Source of the DNA: Roseivirga echinicomitans
Lineage (GTDB): Bacteria; Bacteroidota; Bacteroidia; Cytophagales; Cyclobacteriaceae
Assembly: GCF_001592935.1 (NCBI RefSeq)
Contig: NZ_LRDB01000050.1
Span: forward strand, 496,001-560,000
DNA: 64,000 nt
Direction of reading: 5' to 3'
Below the pieces are notes generated by a model. It saw only the letters and a list, made by a program, of their open reading frames with translations. It was not told the origin of the DNA and did not search any database. A program made the position numbers and the translations under genes. Positions within the stretch are counted from its first letter, which is position 1, and each line of letters begins with the position of its first letter. Shown piece after piece: positions 7,204 through 15,162 of this stretch.

Positions 7204-8814
7204 TTATTTAATAATTATAAACTCTACCCTGCGGTTTGATTCTCGACCAGCAACGCTAAAGTTTTGGCCTACGGGCTTTTCGCCACCAAAACCCACGGTT
7301 TCTATGCGCTTTCCAGAGATTCCTTTTTCTACTAAGTAATCCTTTACTGCATTTACGCGATCCAAAGAAAGCTCTTTGAGCAACTTAGGATTACCTCGAT
7401 TATCGGTGTGGCCTTCTAATCGGATTTCTAAATCCGGGTTATTTAGCATCAAAACAATCAGTTCCTCCAACTGGATAGCTGCTGCCTTTGCGTTGGCAAA
7501 AGATGAAGTTCCTTCATTGAAAAGCACATTTTCAATCTTGATTTTCGTACCCACTTCTCTCGAAGTCAGCTTAAAGCCTTCCACCCCTTTCGGCTCATTA
7601 CCACCACTCCGTGGGGTGGCCGAGGCCACAAAGGTTTCTTTATACTTTAGAAAACCTTCAGCGTCAATCTCAACATTCACTTCAAGGCCTTCTTCAATAG
7701 TTACTAAAAATTTTTTTTCAGGAGAGTCTAGTTCTGCGGTATTGATCTCAATTTCCTTTTCTCCAAAATTCAGTTTCACAACACCATTGATTGGCTGATC
7801 ATTACTGATATCCAGCACCTGCATAGTCATTACCACTACTGGCTTTTCTTGTGCCTTTGGTTCAGTTACTTTCGTTATTGGAGTTTCAGTATTCGATACT
7901 ATTTCTTGTAATACCTTTTCTGTTTTGTTCAAAGGGAAACCAAAGATATCACCAAAACCCTCGCTATTTTGCGTAGAAGAAAAATAAGCCAATTCTCCCA
8001 ATTTTGGAATCGCATAGCCTAACTCAACTCCGGCTGTATTCATTTCAGCACCTAGGTTAACAGGTTTCGTCCAATCTGTCCAAGAGCTGCCCTTACGATT
8101 ACTCACAAAAATATCGCGGCCACCTTGCCCTTCAAACCCATTTGACGAGAAGTACAAGGTCTTTAAATCTGGGGCCAAATAAGGCGACCATTCTTCACCC
8201 TCTGTATTGATATCTGCCCCCAAGTTCTCGGGCTGACTCCAACTGCCATTGCTTTCTTTAAAAGTGACATAAAGGTCTTCATTCCCAAAAGTATCGTAGC
8301 TTTTATACGACAGAATCATCACTTTTTCGTCAGGCGAAATTGAACCACTGATGTACTCAGAATTATTTGCAAAATAACGAATATCTAAAGGCTGAGGAAC
8401 AGACCAATGATCCATCACCCATTCGGCCATAGCAATTCCTTTATGTAAATTCCCCTCAGAGTCTTTGTAATTCAAAAGGTAAATTCGTTCGCCATCGGCT
8501 GAAAAACCCACAACACCATTCAATCCAGTATGGTTAATAGTACTACCAGCATGTTTGGCCAGAGACCAACCCTTTTCTGTTTTGTCAGAATACCAAATAT
8601 CACCACGATCGATTACTCCCCCTTGGTTTCGAGCGTGCCCTGAACGTACAAAGTACATCCGTTTACCATCAGGCGTAAGTACAGGGTTCTGCTCATCAAA
8701 ACTAGAACTGATGCTATCCATTTTCACATGGCTTTGGGTCTGCCCCATCAGCATTGCTTGATGACAAAAAAGAACTAGAAGAGTGGTATATAGAGTCGTT
8801 TTCAAAGCTAACAT
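7204..8814 (-). CDS. OmpA-family outer-membrane protein with PD40 beta-propeller repeats
   Basis: 536 residues. A signal peptide at 1-24 (ends MLMGQ) is followed by WD40-like PD40 repeats over about 35-290, recognisable as NPVLTPDGKRMYFVRSG, GVVGFSADGERIYLLN, GSISPDEKVMILSY, YLAPDLKTLYFSSNGFEG and ELAYFSSTQN. A short linker and a beta-rich domain span about 320-420. The OmpA/Pal peptidoglycan-binding domain covers about 425-536, with NPDLEIRLEGHTDNRG, LSLDRVNAVKDYLVEKGI and FGGEKPVGQN plus NRRVEFII. It likely anchors the outer membrane to the cell wall. It is monocistronic with 224 bases of upstream intergenic DNA. Similar proteins accompany type IX secretion and gliding loci, but none of those genes are here. 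Confidence 0.9.
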   Translation of the reverse strand: MLALKTTLYTTLLVLFCHQAMLMGQTQSHVKMDSISSSFDEQNPVLTPDGKRMYFVRSGHARNQGGVIDRGDIWYSDKTEKGWSLAKHAGSTINHTGLNGVVGFSADGERIYLLNYKDSEGNLHKGIAMAEWVMDHWSVPQPLDIRYFANNSEYISGSISPDEKVMILSYKSYDTFGNEDLYVTFKESNGSWSQPENLGADINTEGEEWSPYLAPDLKTLYFSSNGFEGQGGRDIFVSNRKGSSWTDWTKPVNLGAEMNTAGVELGYAIPKLGELAYFSSTQNSEGFGDIFGFPLNKTEKVLQEIVSNTETPITKVTEPKAQEKPVVVMTMQVLDISNDQPINGVVKLNFGEKEIEINTAELDSPEKKFLVTIEEGLEVNVEIDAEGFLKYKETFVASATPRSGGNEPKGVEGFKLTSREVGTKIKIENVLFNEGTSSFANAKAAAIQLEELIVLMLNNPDLEIRLEGHTDNRGNPKLLKELSLDRVNAVKDYLVEKGISGKRIETVGFGGEKPVGQNFSVAGRESNRRVEFIIIK

Positions 8815-8923
8815 TGAGTTTACTTCTCTTTCAACGTATGAAATAGAAAATATTTTGACCCTAAGATAAGGGTTAAGCTTTAAACTACCCTGTTATGGGT
8901 GCTGAATAACATATTTTAACAAG

Positions 8924-8958
8924 GGCTTAGATGTTAGCATTTAGTACATAGTATTTAG
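8924..8958. repeat. Degenerate period-7 repeat ending in TAG, left of the zinc-ribbon gene
   Basis: Five consecutive 7-mers read GGCTTAG, ATGTTAG, CATTTAG, TACATAG, TATTTAG. The right side of the next gene carries a cleaner version (9517-9543), so the gene lies between two like-oriented heptad tracts. Confidence 0.5.
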
Positions 8959-9038
8959 AAGCTGGTTCTTTTTTGTTATTCGGTAAGTTTTGAGCACTTT
9001 CAGATCGGAAATCACATATCAGTAATGTTCTCTTAAAT

Positions 9039-9515
9039 ATGAAACCAGAGTTCACCTATATAGAGCAATTCATCAATCGAATTGATGTGGAATGCCCCAG
9101 TTGCAAAGCCAAAGCAGTTGTGACTTCAAGCCCAGAAAATCGAGCTGAGACCAGGTTTACTTGTGTTCGTTGCGGTTCGACAAAGCATTGGATTGGTAAA
9201 GAAAATGTTTTTCAAACGGGAAGCAGCATATTCAATTCGGGAGGAATTCTTTTGGGAAGCCCTATTGATTGTTACTTCAAATATCCGCTGTGGTATCAAA
9301 CCGAAATTAAAGGAGAAGTACTTTTTGGCTATAACCTAGAACACCTCACCTATTTACTCAATTTCATTTCTAGCAAAGTAAGAGAACGTCAGTCGAATGA
9401 GCATGGCTGGAGTAACCGAAGTTTGGAAAGCAGATTGCCTAAATGGATGCTTTCTGCCAAAAACCGAGAGGTGATTGAGAAAAAACTGAAAGAACTAATG
9501 GCAAAGGAAGGTTAG
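9039..9515 (+). CDS. Zinc-ribbon protein of unknown function
   Basis: 158 residues. Near the N terminus, CPSCKAKAVV and, about 20 residues later, CVRCGSTKHW make a four-Cys zinc ribbon (Cys at about 19, 22, 42, 45). The middle (WYQTEIKGEVLFGYNLEHLTYL) and the basic C terminus (SRLPKWMLSAKNREVIEKKL) resemble small Bacteroidota proteins whose function I do not know. It is not in an operon. The stop codon is followed at once by a perfect heptamer repeat, and a degenerate tract of the same period precedes the gene by about 80 bases, suggesting a movable or repeatedly inserted unit. Confidence 0.7.
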   Translation: MKPEFTYIEQFINRIDVECPSCKAKAVVTSSPENRAETRFTCVRCGSTKHWIGKENVFQTGSSIFNSGGILLGSPIDCYFKYPLWYQTEIKGEVLFGYNLEHLTYLLNFISSKVRERQSNEHGWSNRSLESRLPKWMLSAKNREVIEKKLKELMAKEG

Positions 9516-9516
9516 G

Positions 9517-9543
9517 GTTTAGTGTTTAGTGTTTAGTGTTTAG
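9517..9543. repeat. Tandem heptamer repeat (GTTTAGT), nearly four copies
   Basis: GTTTAGT at 9517, 9524 and 9531 and a six-base fourth copy at 9538, one base after the zinc-ribbon stop codon (9513-9515). See the related degenerate tract at 8924-8958. Confidence 0.85.
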
Positions 9544-9585
9544 AACGAAGAATTGAAAGAAGAGGGTTCTTTTGCTAAAGGAAAT

Positions 9586-10671
9586 TTAATCTTCCAAAAA
9601 CTTACACAATAGGCTGTGGAAATGATGGACTCCTTTTTCCATTTTAGGTGAATATCTTCCAGATTTATAAAATCTAGAATTGATTCCCATCTGAACACCT
9701 TCTACCACAAACTCATCTTCGCGTTCTACTTTATCCAATAAAGCACCTGCACCGCTGTCTATTTTACTTTCATCATACACATAGGTAATAAAGCTCACGC
9801 GAGTTCGGTTGACGGAAATTGGCTTGACCACATTGATGGAAAGCCCCCAAGGATAGAAATTGAACATCATATTAGGGAAGACCCAGAAATAATAAGCCGC
9901 CACATTCTTGCCGTGATCTATATGTCCTTCCGGTAGATCAAAAGTATCTTCGGCTGAACTCGCAAAGCCAACTTGAAGGTTCATGTGCTCATAAAGCACT
10001 GATTCATAAGAACCGTAGTCCAACACCGCATTCAAGTCACTATGTACGAATGGAATATGAAAACCTTCCAAGTAATTATCGCAATACAAAGACCAATGCG
10101 CATTCACCAAGTAATCTTGTGAACGCTGCGAATCATGCCTAAACTCATGCAAGGGCATAAAGCCAATACGTTCTAGCATTCCCTCCAAAACAGGTTCAAA
10201 GTTGAAACTGGGATCGAGCCCCATAAACAGCAAAGGCCCCAATTGCTTCAAAGGAAATTGATGCAGACTGTCAGAGGCGCAAGGAAAGTTTTCGGCTTCT
10301 TTAAATTCGGGCATGTGTTCAAAAGCGCCATCTAAGCCAAACCTTCGCCCATGGTATTTACAGACTAACTTTCGTTCCGAACCAGGGTGATGACATACGA
10401 TATTCCCTCGGTGCGTACACACGTTAGTAAGGCAATGAATCTCTTCATCCTCGGTTCTGGTCAATAACACTGGCTCTGTTAGGTAGCCCTCTAATAGAGT
10501 GAATGGATAAACCTGCTTCGGTAACTTCACCAAAGACTCGTCTCCAATCCATTGCCAAGATTTTAAAAAAACCTTCTCCTTCAACGTTTCAAACACTTGA
10601 ATATCACGATAAAAACTTGAGGGAAGTGTGTGCGCTTTTTCAATTTCTGGATGAATGGAGTAGTTAGGCAT
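9586..10671 (-). CDS. Rieske non-heme iron oxygenase, alpha-subunit type
   Basis: 361 residues. The Rieske [2Fe-2S] site is C-T-H-R-G...C-K-Y-H-G-R-R-F at about 85-110 (two Cys, two His). The catalytic domain has the mononuclear-iron motif DNYLEGFHIPFVH at about 197-209. Overall it resembles aromatic-ring hydroxylase and quaternary-amine oxygenases (choline, carnitine and glycine-betaine monooxygenase type), and the substrate cannot be named. No reductase or ferredoxin gene is adjacent. It is divergent from an amino-acid permease and a DDAH-family hydrolase across a 72-base gap, so a role in breakdown of a methylated or nitrogen-rich amine is reasonable but inferred. Confidence 0.85.
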   Translation of the reverse strand: MPNYSIHPEIEKAHTLPSSFYRDIQVFETLKEKVFLKSWQWIGDESLVKLPKQVYPFTLLEGYLTEPVLLTRTEDEEIHCLTNVCTHRGNIVCHHPGSERKLVCKYHGRRFGLDGAFEHMPEFKEAENFPCASDSLHQFPLKQLGPLLFMGLDPSFNFEPVLEGMLERIGFMPLHEFRHDSQRSQDYLVNAHWSLYCDNYLEGFHIPFVHSDLNAVLDYGSYESVLYEHMNLQVGFASSAEDTFDLPEGHIDHGKNVAAYYFWVFPNMMFNFYPWGLSINVVKPISVNRTRVSFITYVYDESKIDSGAGALLDKVEREDEFVVEGVQMGINSRFYKSGRYSPKMEKGVHHFHSLLCKFLED

Positions 10672-10743
10672 GTTCAGCTTTTATCAATATATTTCAAATG
10701 GAATACTTGCTAAAATAGGTATTCTAATTCGATTTTTTCAGCT

Positions 10744-12048
10744 ATGAGCAACAGCAAAAACTCCAGTAAAAAATTAGGCGTTTGGACGACCACCGCACTC
10801 GTTGTGGGTGGAATGATTGGTTCGGGCATATTTTCTTTACCCGTTGCATTGGCACAATTTGGAGGCATCAGCCTTTTCGGATGGCTCTTCGCGGCCTTGG
10901 GTGCTTTTATTTTGGCTAAAATTTTGGGTCAGTTAAGTAAGGTAATTCCAGATACTGGCGGTCCTTATGCCTATAGCCGAGCGGGTTTTGGAGACTTCAT
11001 TGGTTTCTTTGTAGGCTGGGGCTATTGGCTATCACTTTGGGCGACAAACGCTGCCATTGCCATCTCCTTCGTAAGCTATTTGAGTGTATTTATTCCAATC
11101 TTAAAAGACAATTCACTTCTCTCTTTAATTACCGCCCTAATCACTATTTGGCTACTGACAGCACTAAACAGTTATAGTGTTAAGGGAGGCGGAAAAACCC
11201 AATTGATAACAACGCTACTGAAAATTGTTCCCTTATTAGCGATTACTGTCGGAGGCTTTTTCTTTATTGACTGGAGCAACTTCAGCCCATTTAATGTGAG
11301 CGAAGTTTCATCTATTCAGGCCATCACCATTAGTACGGCCATATGCCTCTTCGCATTTCTGGGCATTGAAGCGGCCACCATTCCAGCAGGCAATATTAAG
11401 TCACCTGAAAAAACAATTCCGAAAGCCACCATGTATGGAACCATAGCAGTTTCCATTCTTTATATGGCCAGTTCTTTTGCTTTGTTTAGCGTGTTACCTC
11501 CAGCTGAAATGGCCAATACCGTTTCTCCTTTTTCAGATGCCGCCTCTAAAATGTGGGGAGCGAATGCGGAGTATATTGTAGCTGCAGGTGCTTGTATTTC
11601 AACTTTTGGAGCCTTGAATGGCTGGATTCTAATTTCTGGTCAAATGCCTATGGCAATGGCCAATGATGGTATTCTACCCAAACCCTTCGCCAAAATCAAT
11701 AAAAATGAGTCGCCTTACTTTAGCATCATTGTATCAAGCGGAATTGTCACCATTTTATTATTACTCAATCAGACCAAGGGCTTGGCAGATGTTTATACTT
11801 ATATGATATTGTTAAGCACAGTCGCCACGCTGGTATCTTATATCTTTAGCGTATCGGCATTCGGCTTATTTTCCATTGAAAGGAAATACGATTTCAAGCC
11901 AAAACTCACCAATTTCATTCTTACACTTGTAGGCTTTGGCTTTTCCATATGGATGATGTTTGGCTCGGGCCACGAAGCGGTTTCTGTTGGTTTTATTGGT
12001 CTTTTATTGGGAATTCCAGTCTATATTTGGAGTAAACGAAAAATCTAA
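10744..12048 (+). CDS. APC-family amino-acid permease (basic amino acid antiporter type)
   Basis: 434 residues with about 12 membrane helices. TM1 has GGMIGSGIFSLP, the backbone-binding GSGIF signature of the APC superfamily, followed by TGGPYAYSRAGFGDF. The sequence matches the arginine/ornithine and agmatine/putrescine antiporter branch more than the GABA branch. The next gene, a guanidino-group hydrolase, starts two bases after its TAA, which supports import of arginine-like substrates or exchange for the product. It stands divergent from the Rieske oxygenase gene with a short shared promoter region. Confidence 0.88.
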   Translation: MSNSKNSSKKLGVWTTTALVVGGMIGSGIFSLPVALAQFGGISLFGWLFAALGAFILAKILGQLSKVIPDTGGPYAYSRAGFGDFIGFFVGWGYWLSLWATNAAIAISFVSYLSVFIPILKDNSLLSLITALITIWLLTALNSYSVKGGGKTQLITTLLKIVPLLAITVGGFFFIDWSNFSPFNVSEVSSIQAITISTAICLFAFLGIEAATIPAGNIKSPEKTIPKATMYGTIAVSILYMASSFALFSVLPPAEMANTVSPFSDAASKMWGANAEYIVAAGACISTFGALNGWILISGQMPMAMANDGILPKPFAKINKNESPYFSIIVSSGIVTILLLLNQTKGLADVYTYMILLSTVATLVSYIFSVSAFGLFSIERKYDFKPKLTNFILTLVGFGFSIWMMFGSGHEAVSVGFIGLLLGIPVYIWSKRKI

Positions 12049-12049
12049 A

Positions 12050-12925
12050 ATGCATACCTCTCATTCGGAATACGGAACAATTAAATCCCTTTGGATTAAG
12101 CCTGTAACACATGGTTTTGTAGATCAGCAAATGATTGACAGCCAGTGGATAGAATTGAACTTTCTAGAATGCCCGATCTACCCAAAAGCACTTCAGGAAT
12201 ACGATAGTTTCAAAGCAAATTTCTATTTTCTTGGGCCGAACTTAAAGACTTTCAGTTCGAATGATTACGTGAAAATAGATTCCATATACTGTAGAGATGC
12301 TTCGATCGCCACTGACTACGGAATGATTCTCTGCAATATGGGTAAAGCCGGCAGAGTCAATGAGCCCATGTCGCATAGAGAAGCTTATGAGGCGGTTGGC
12401 ATAAAGATTTTTGGGCAAATTGAAGGGCCTGGCACTTTGGAAGGCGGTGATGTGGCTTGGTTAGATGAAAAAACTTTGGCGGTTGGAAATACTTACCGCA
12501 CCAACCCAGAAGGAATCAGACAACTCAAAGCACTTTTAGAACCCAAGGGGATTGAGGTGCTCACCGTAGATTTACCACATTACAAAGGCCCCTCCGATGT
12601 ATTCCATCTTATGTCTATCCTTAGCCCTGTGGATAAAGATTTGGCGGTGATTTACTCTCCTTTAATGCCTATTTCCTTTAGAAATGAATTAATCAGAAGA
12701 GGTTTTGAGTTTATAGAAGTACCCGAAGACGAGTTTGACTCTATGGGATGTAATGTATTGGCCATTTCGCCCAGAAACTGCTTAATGGTGGATGGCAACT
12801 CTTCTACAGAAGAGCAATTGAAGGAAGCGGGTTGCAGGGTAACGACCTATCAAGGCGATGAAATAAGCTATAAAGGCGGTGGTGGCCCGACTTGCCTTAC
12901 CAGGCCAATGATGAGGGAAATCTAA
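12050..12925 (+). CDS. DDAH / arginine-deiminase superfamily amidinohydrolase
   Basis: 291 residues from the ATG at 12050, two bases after the permease stop; an in-frame upstream ATG at 11960 would overlap the permease and lacks family sequence. Pentein-fold motifs: IYCRDASI, GTLEGGDVAWLDE (the ExGGD substrate/guanidine contact), DVFHLMSILSPV with the catalytic His, and the C-terminal GGGGPTCLTRP with the catalytic Cys. Family members hydrolyse methylarginines to citrulline and methylamines, arginine to citrulline, or citrulline. The exact substrate is not decided by sequence alone. It is translationally close to the permease, so the pair probably imports and opens one guanidino compound. Confidence 0.82.
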   Translation: MHTSHSEYGTIKSLWIKPVTHGFVDQQMIDSQWIELNFLECPIYPKALQEYDSFKANFYFLGPNLKTFSSNDYVKIDSIYCRDASIATDYGMILCNMGKAGRVNEPMSHREAYEAVGIKIFGQIEGPGTLEGGDVAWLDEKTLAVGNTYRTNPEGIRQLKALLEPKGIEVLTVDLPHYKGPSDVFHLMSILSPVDKDLAVIYSPLMPISFRNELIRRGFEFIEVPEDEFDSMGCNVLAISPRNCLMVDGNSSTEEQLKEAGCRVTTYQGDEISYKGGGGPTCLTRPMMREI

Positions 12926-13059
12926 GCACTTTCATTTCGCCCAATCCAAAATCATTTTGAATAGAAGCCCTGAAAACTTTTTAGGCTCTAAATTCTATGC
13001 GATCTTCGTAAGCGGAACGGCTCAAGGCTCGTTCTTCCAACCTCAAAAACCGAATAACT

Positions 13060-15096
13060 ATGCCTCATCAAGCGAATCGACTGATCAATTCTTCTTCCCC
13101 TTACCTTTTGCAGCATGCCTATAATCCTGTAGACTGGTTCCCTTGGGGGGAAGAAGCCTTGGAGAGAGCAAAGAAAGAAGACAAGCCGATTATCGTGAGT
13201 ATTGGCTATTCGGCTTGCCATTGGTGCCATGTGATGGAAAGAGAAAGCTTTGAAAACGAGAAGATTGCGGAAATCATGAACGCGCATTTCGTTTGTATTA
13301 AAGTGGACAGAGAAGAGCGCCCCGATGTAGATCAAGTATATATGGATGCCGTGCATGCCATGGGTTTGCAAGGTGGTTGGCCACTGAACGCCATCCTCCT
13401 ACCCGACCAACGCCCATTTTATGGAGGGACATATTTCCCCGCCCAAGGTTGGGCAAATTTGCTGCTTCAAATCGCAAAAGTATTTAAAAAGCAACGTACC
13501 GAATTAGAAAAATCAGCTGAAGGTTTTATGAATTCGCTCAGCGTGAGTGACATTCAAAAGTATGGTTTGAACTCTATCGGTGCTGATTTCAGTAAAGCGG
13601 ATTTGAGCCAGATGTTCAATATCCTCAATCAGAATTTTGACAAGGAAAAGGGCGGCATGAACAAAGCTCCTAAATTCCCAATGCCCGTTATTTATTCCTT
13701 TTTGCTTCGTGAATTTGAAGCGAATAAAAACGAAGCCGCTTTAGCTCATGTTAAGCTTACGCTCAATAAAATGGCTTTTGGTGGCCTCTACGATCAAATT
13801 GGTGGCGGTTTTACCCGCTACTCTACCGATGCGGATTGGTTTGCACCCCATTTTGAAAAAATGCTTTACGACAATGGACAGCTTGTAAGCCTCTATTCAG
13901 AAGGCTTTCAGGCTACAAAAGATCCGCTTTATAAAGAAATCGTTTTTCAAACCATTGAATGGCTACAAAGGGAAATGACTACCGAAGAAGGTGGTTTTTA
14001 CTCGGCTTTAGATGCCGACAGTGAAGGTGAAGAAGGGAAATTCTATTGTTGGACAGCTTCTGAATTTCGCGAGGTACTTGGCCCCGATGCCGAACTGATG
14101 TTTGCCTACTATAACCTCACTGAAAAGGGAAATTGGGAGCCTCAAAAGAACATTCCACACAGAAGCCTAACCGACTCGGAGTTCGCAAAGACTCATTACC
14201 TTTCATTAGAAGAGCTACAAGATTTGGTGAAAGCAGCTAACCTCAAATTGCTCAAGCAAAGAGAAAACAAGGTTCGCCCAGGTTTAGATGACAAAATACT
14301 TTCTGGCTGGAATGGGCTAATGCTCAAAGGTTTGGTAGATGCCTATGCAAGCTTTCAAGTACCAGAGTTTCTTCAAATGGCCATTAAAAATGCAGAGTTC
14401 ATTTGCTCCAAAATGAAAAATGGGAAAGGCCTATTTCGAAATTACAAAGCAGGAAAAGCCAGTATTGATGCCTATTTGGAAGATTACGCAGCAGTAACTC
14501 AGGCTTTCAATGCACTCTATCAGGTCACCTTTGATGAGAAATGGCTCAACCAAGCTGTCCAATTGACAGAATATACGATTGAGCATTTCTATGATGAAGA
14601 AGAGCGCTTTTTCTTCTTCACTAATGATGAATCTGAAAAACTGATTGCCCGAAAGAAGGAGATTTTCGACAACGTCATTCCAGGGTCAAATTCATTGATG
14701 GCCCAAAATCTATATACTTTGGGTACGATTACCAGTAATCAAACCTATACCGACATGGCAATCGAAATGCTCGGTAGGGTGAAGAAAATGGTGATGGTAG
14801 AACCTCAATATTTAACCAACTGGGCCTGTTTGGCTACTCAAATGGTAACGCCCACGGCTGAAATCGTTATAGTGGGTGATGATATTCAAACACAGGCCTT
14901 TAGTTTCTTTGATCAATTTATGCCGAATAAGGTATTGGTTGGTGCAGAAAACGAAGGCAAGAGTAAACTAGAACTATTGACCAACCGAGGCAGACTAAAT
15001 GATCAAACCACCTTTTACGTTTGCTTCAATAAAGCCTGCCAATTGCCGGTAAATTCAGCAAGTGAAGCAATAAATCTAATTCAGGATATAAAATAG
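13060..15096 (+). CDS. DUF255 thioredoxin-like / six-hairpin glycosidase-fold protein (YyaL/SPATA20 family)
   Basis: 678 residues, the usual length for the family. The N-terminal thioredoxin-like domain starts [21 protein letters not shown] and carries the invariant [15 protein letters not shown] at about 47-61. The central and C-terminal parts are an alpha/alpha-barrel like N-acylglucosamine epimerases ([11 protein letters not shown]-like [39 protein letters not shown]). No reaction is established for the family. It is followed 66 bases later by priA on the same strand, probably with a separate function. Confidence 0.92.
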   Translation: MPHQANRLINSSSPYLLQHAYNPVDWFPWGEEALERAKKEDKPIIVSIGYSACHWCHVMERESFENEKIAEIMNAHFVCIKVDREERPDVDQVYMDAVHAMGLQGGWPLNAILLPDQRPFYGGTYFPAQGWANLLLQIAKVFKKQRTELEKSAEGFMNSLSVSDIQKYGLNSIGADFSKADLSQMFNILNQNFDKEKGGMNKAPKFPMPVIYSFLLREFEANKNEAALAHVKLTLNKMAFGGLYDQIGGGFTRYSTDADWFAPHFEKMLYDNGQLVSLYSEGFQATKDPLYKEIVFQTIEWLQREMTTEEGGFYSALDADSEGEEGKFYCWTASEFREVLGPDAELMFAYYNLTEKGNWEPQKNIPHRSLTDSEFAKTHYLSLEELQDLVKAANLKLLKQRENKVRPGLDDKILSGWNGLMLKGLVDAYASFQVPEFLQMAIKNAEFICSKMKNGKGLFRNYKAGKASIDAYLEDYAAVTQAFNALYQVTFDEKWLNQAVQLTEYTIEHFYDEEERFFFFTNDESEKLIARKKEIFDNVIPGSNSLMAQNLYTLGTITSNQTYTDMAIEMLGRVKKMVMVEPQYLTNWACLATQMVTPTAEIVIVGDDIQTQAFSFFDQFMPNKVLVGAENEGKSKLELLTNRGRLNDQTTFYVCFNKACQLPVNSASEAINLIQDIK

Positions 15097-15162
15097 TTTT
15101 GGCAGACGAGGATTATTTCTAACCTTGCCAAAGGTTCAAAACCAAGGTATTTCCTAAACGAT

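Noticed and set aside
12926-13059. tRNA-like fold in the gap before the DUF255 gene
   Set aside because: No T-loop GGTTCRA signature and no plausible acceptor pairing.
12988-13371. 127-residue minus-strand reading frame
   Set aside because: It is the antisense of the conserved start of the DUF255 gene.
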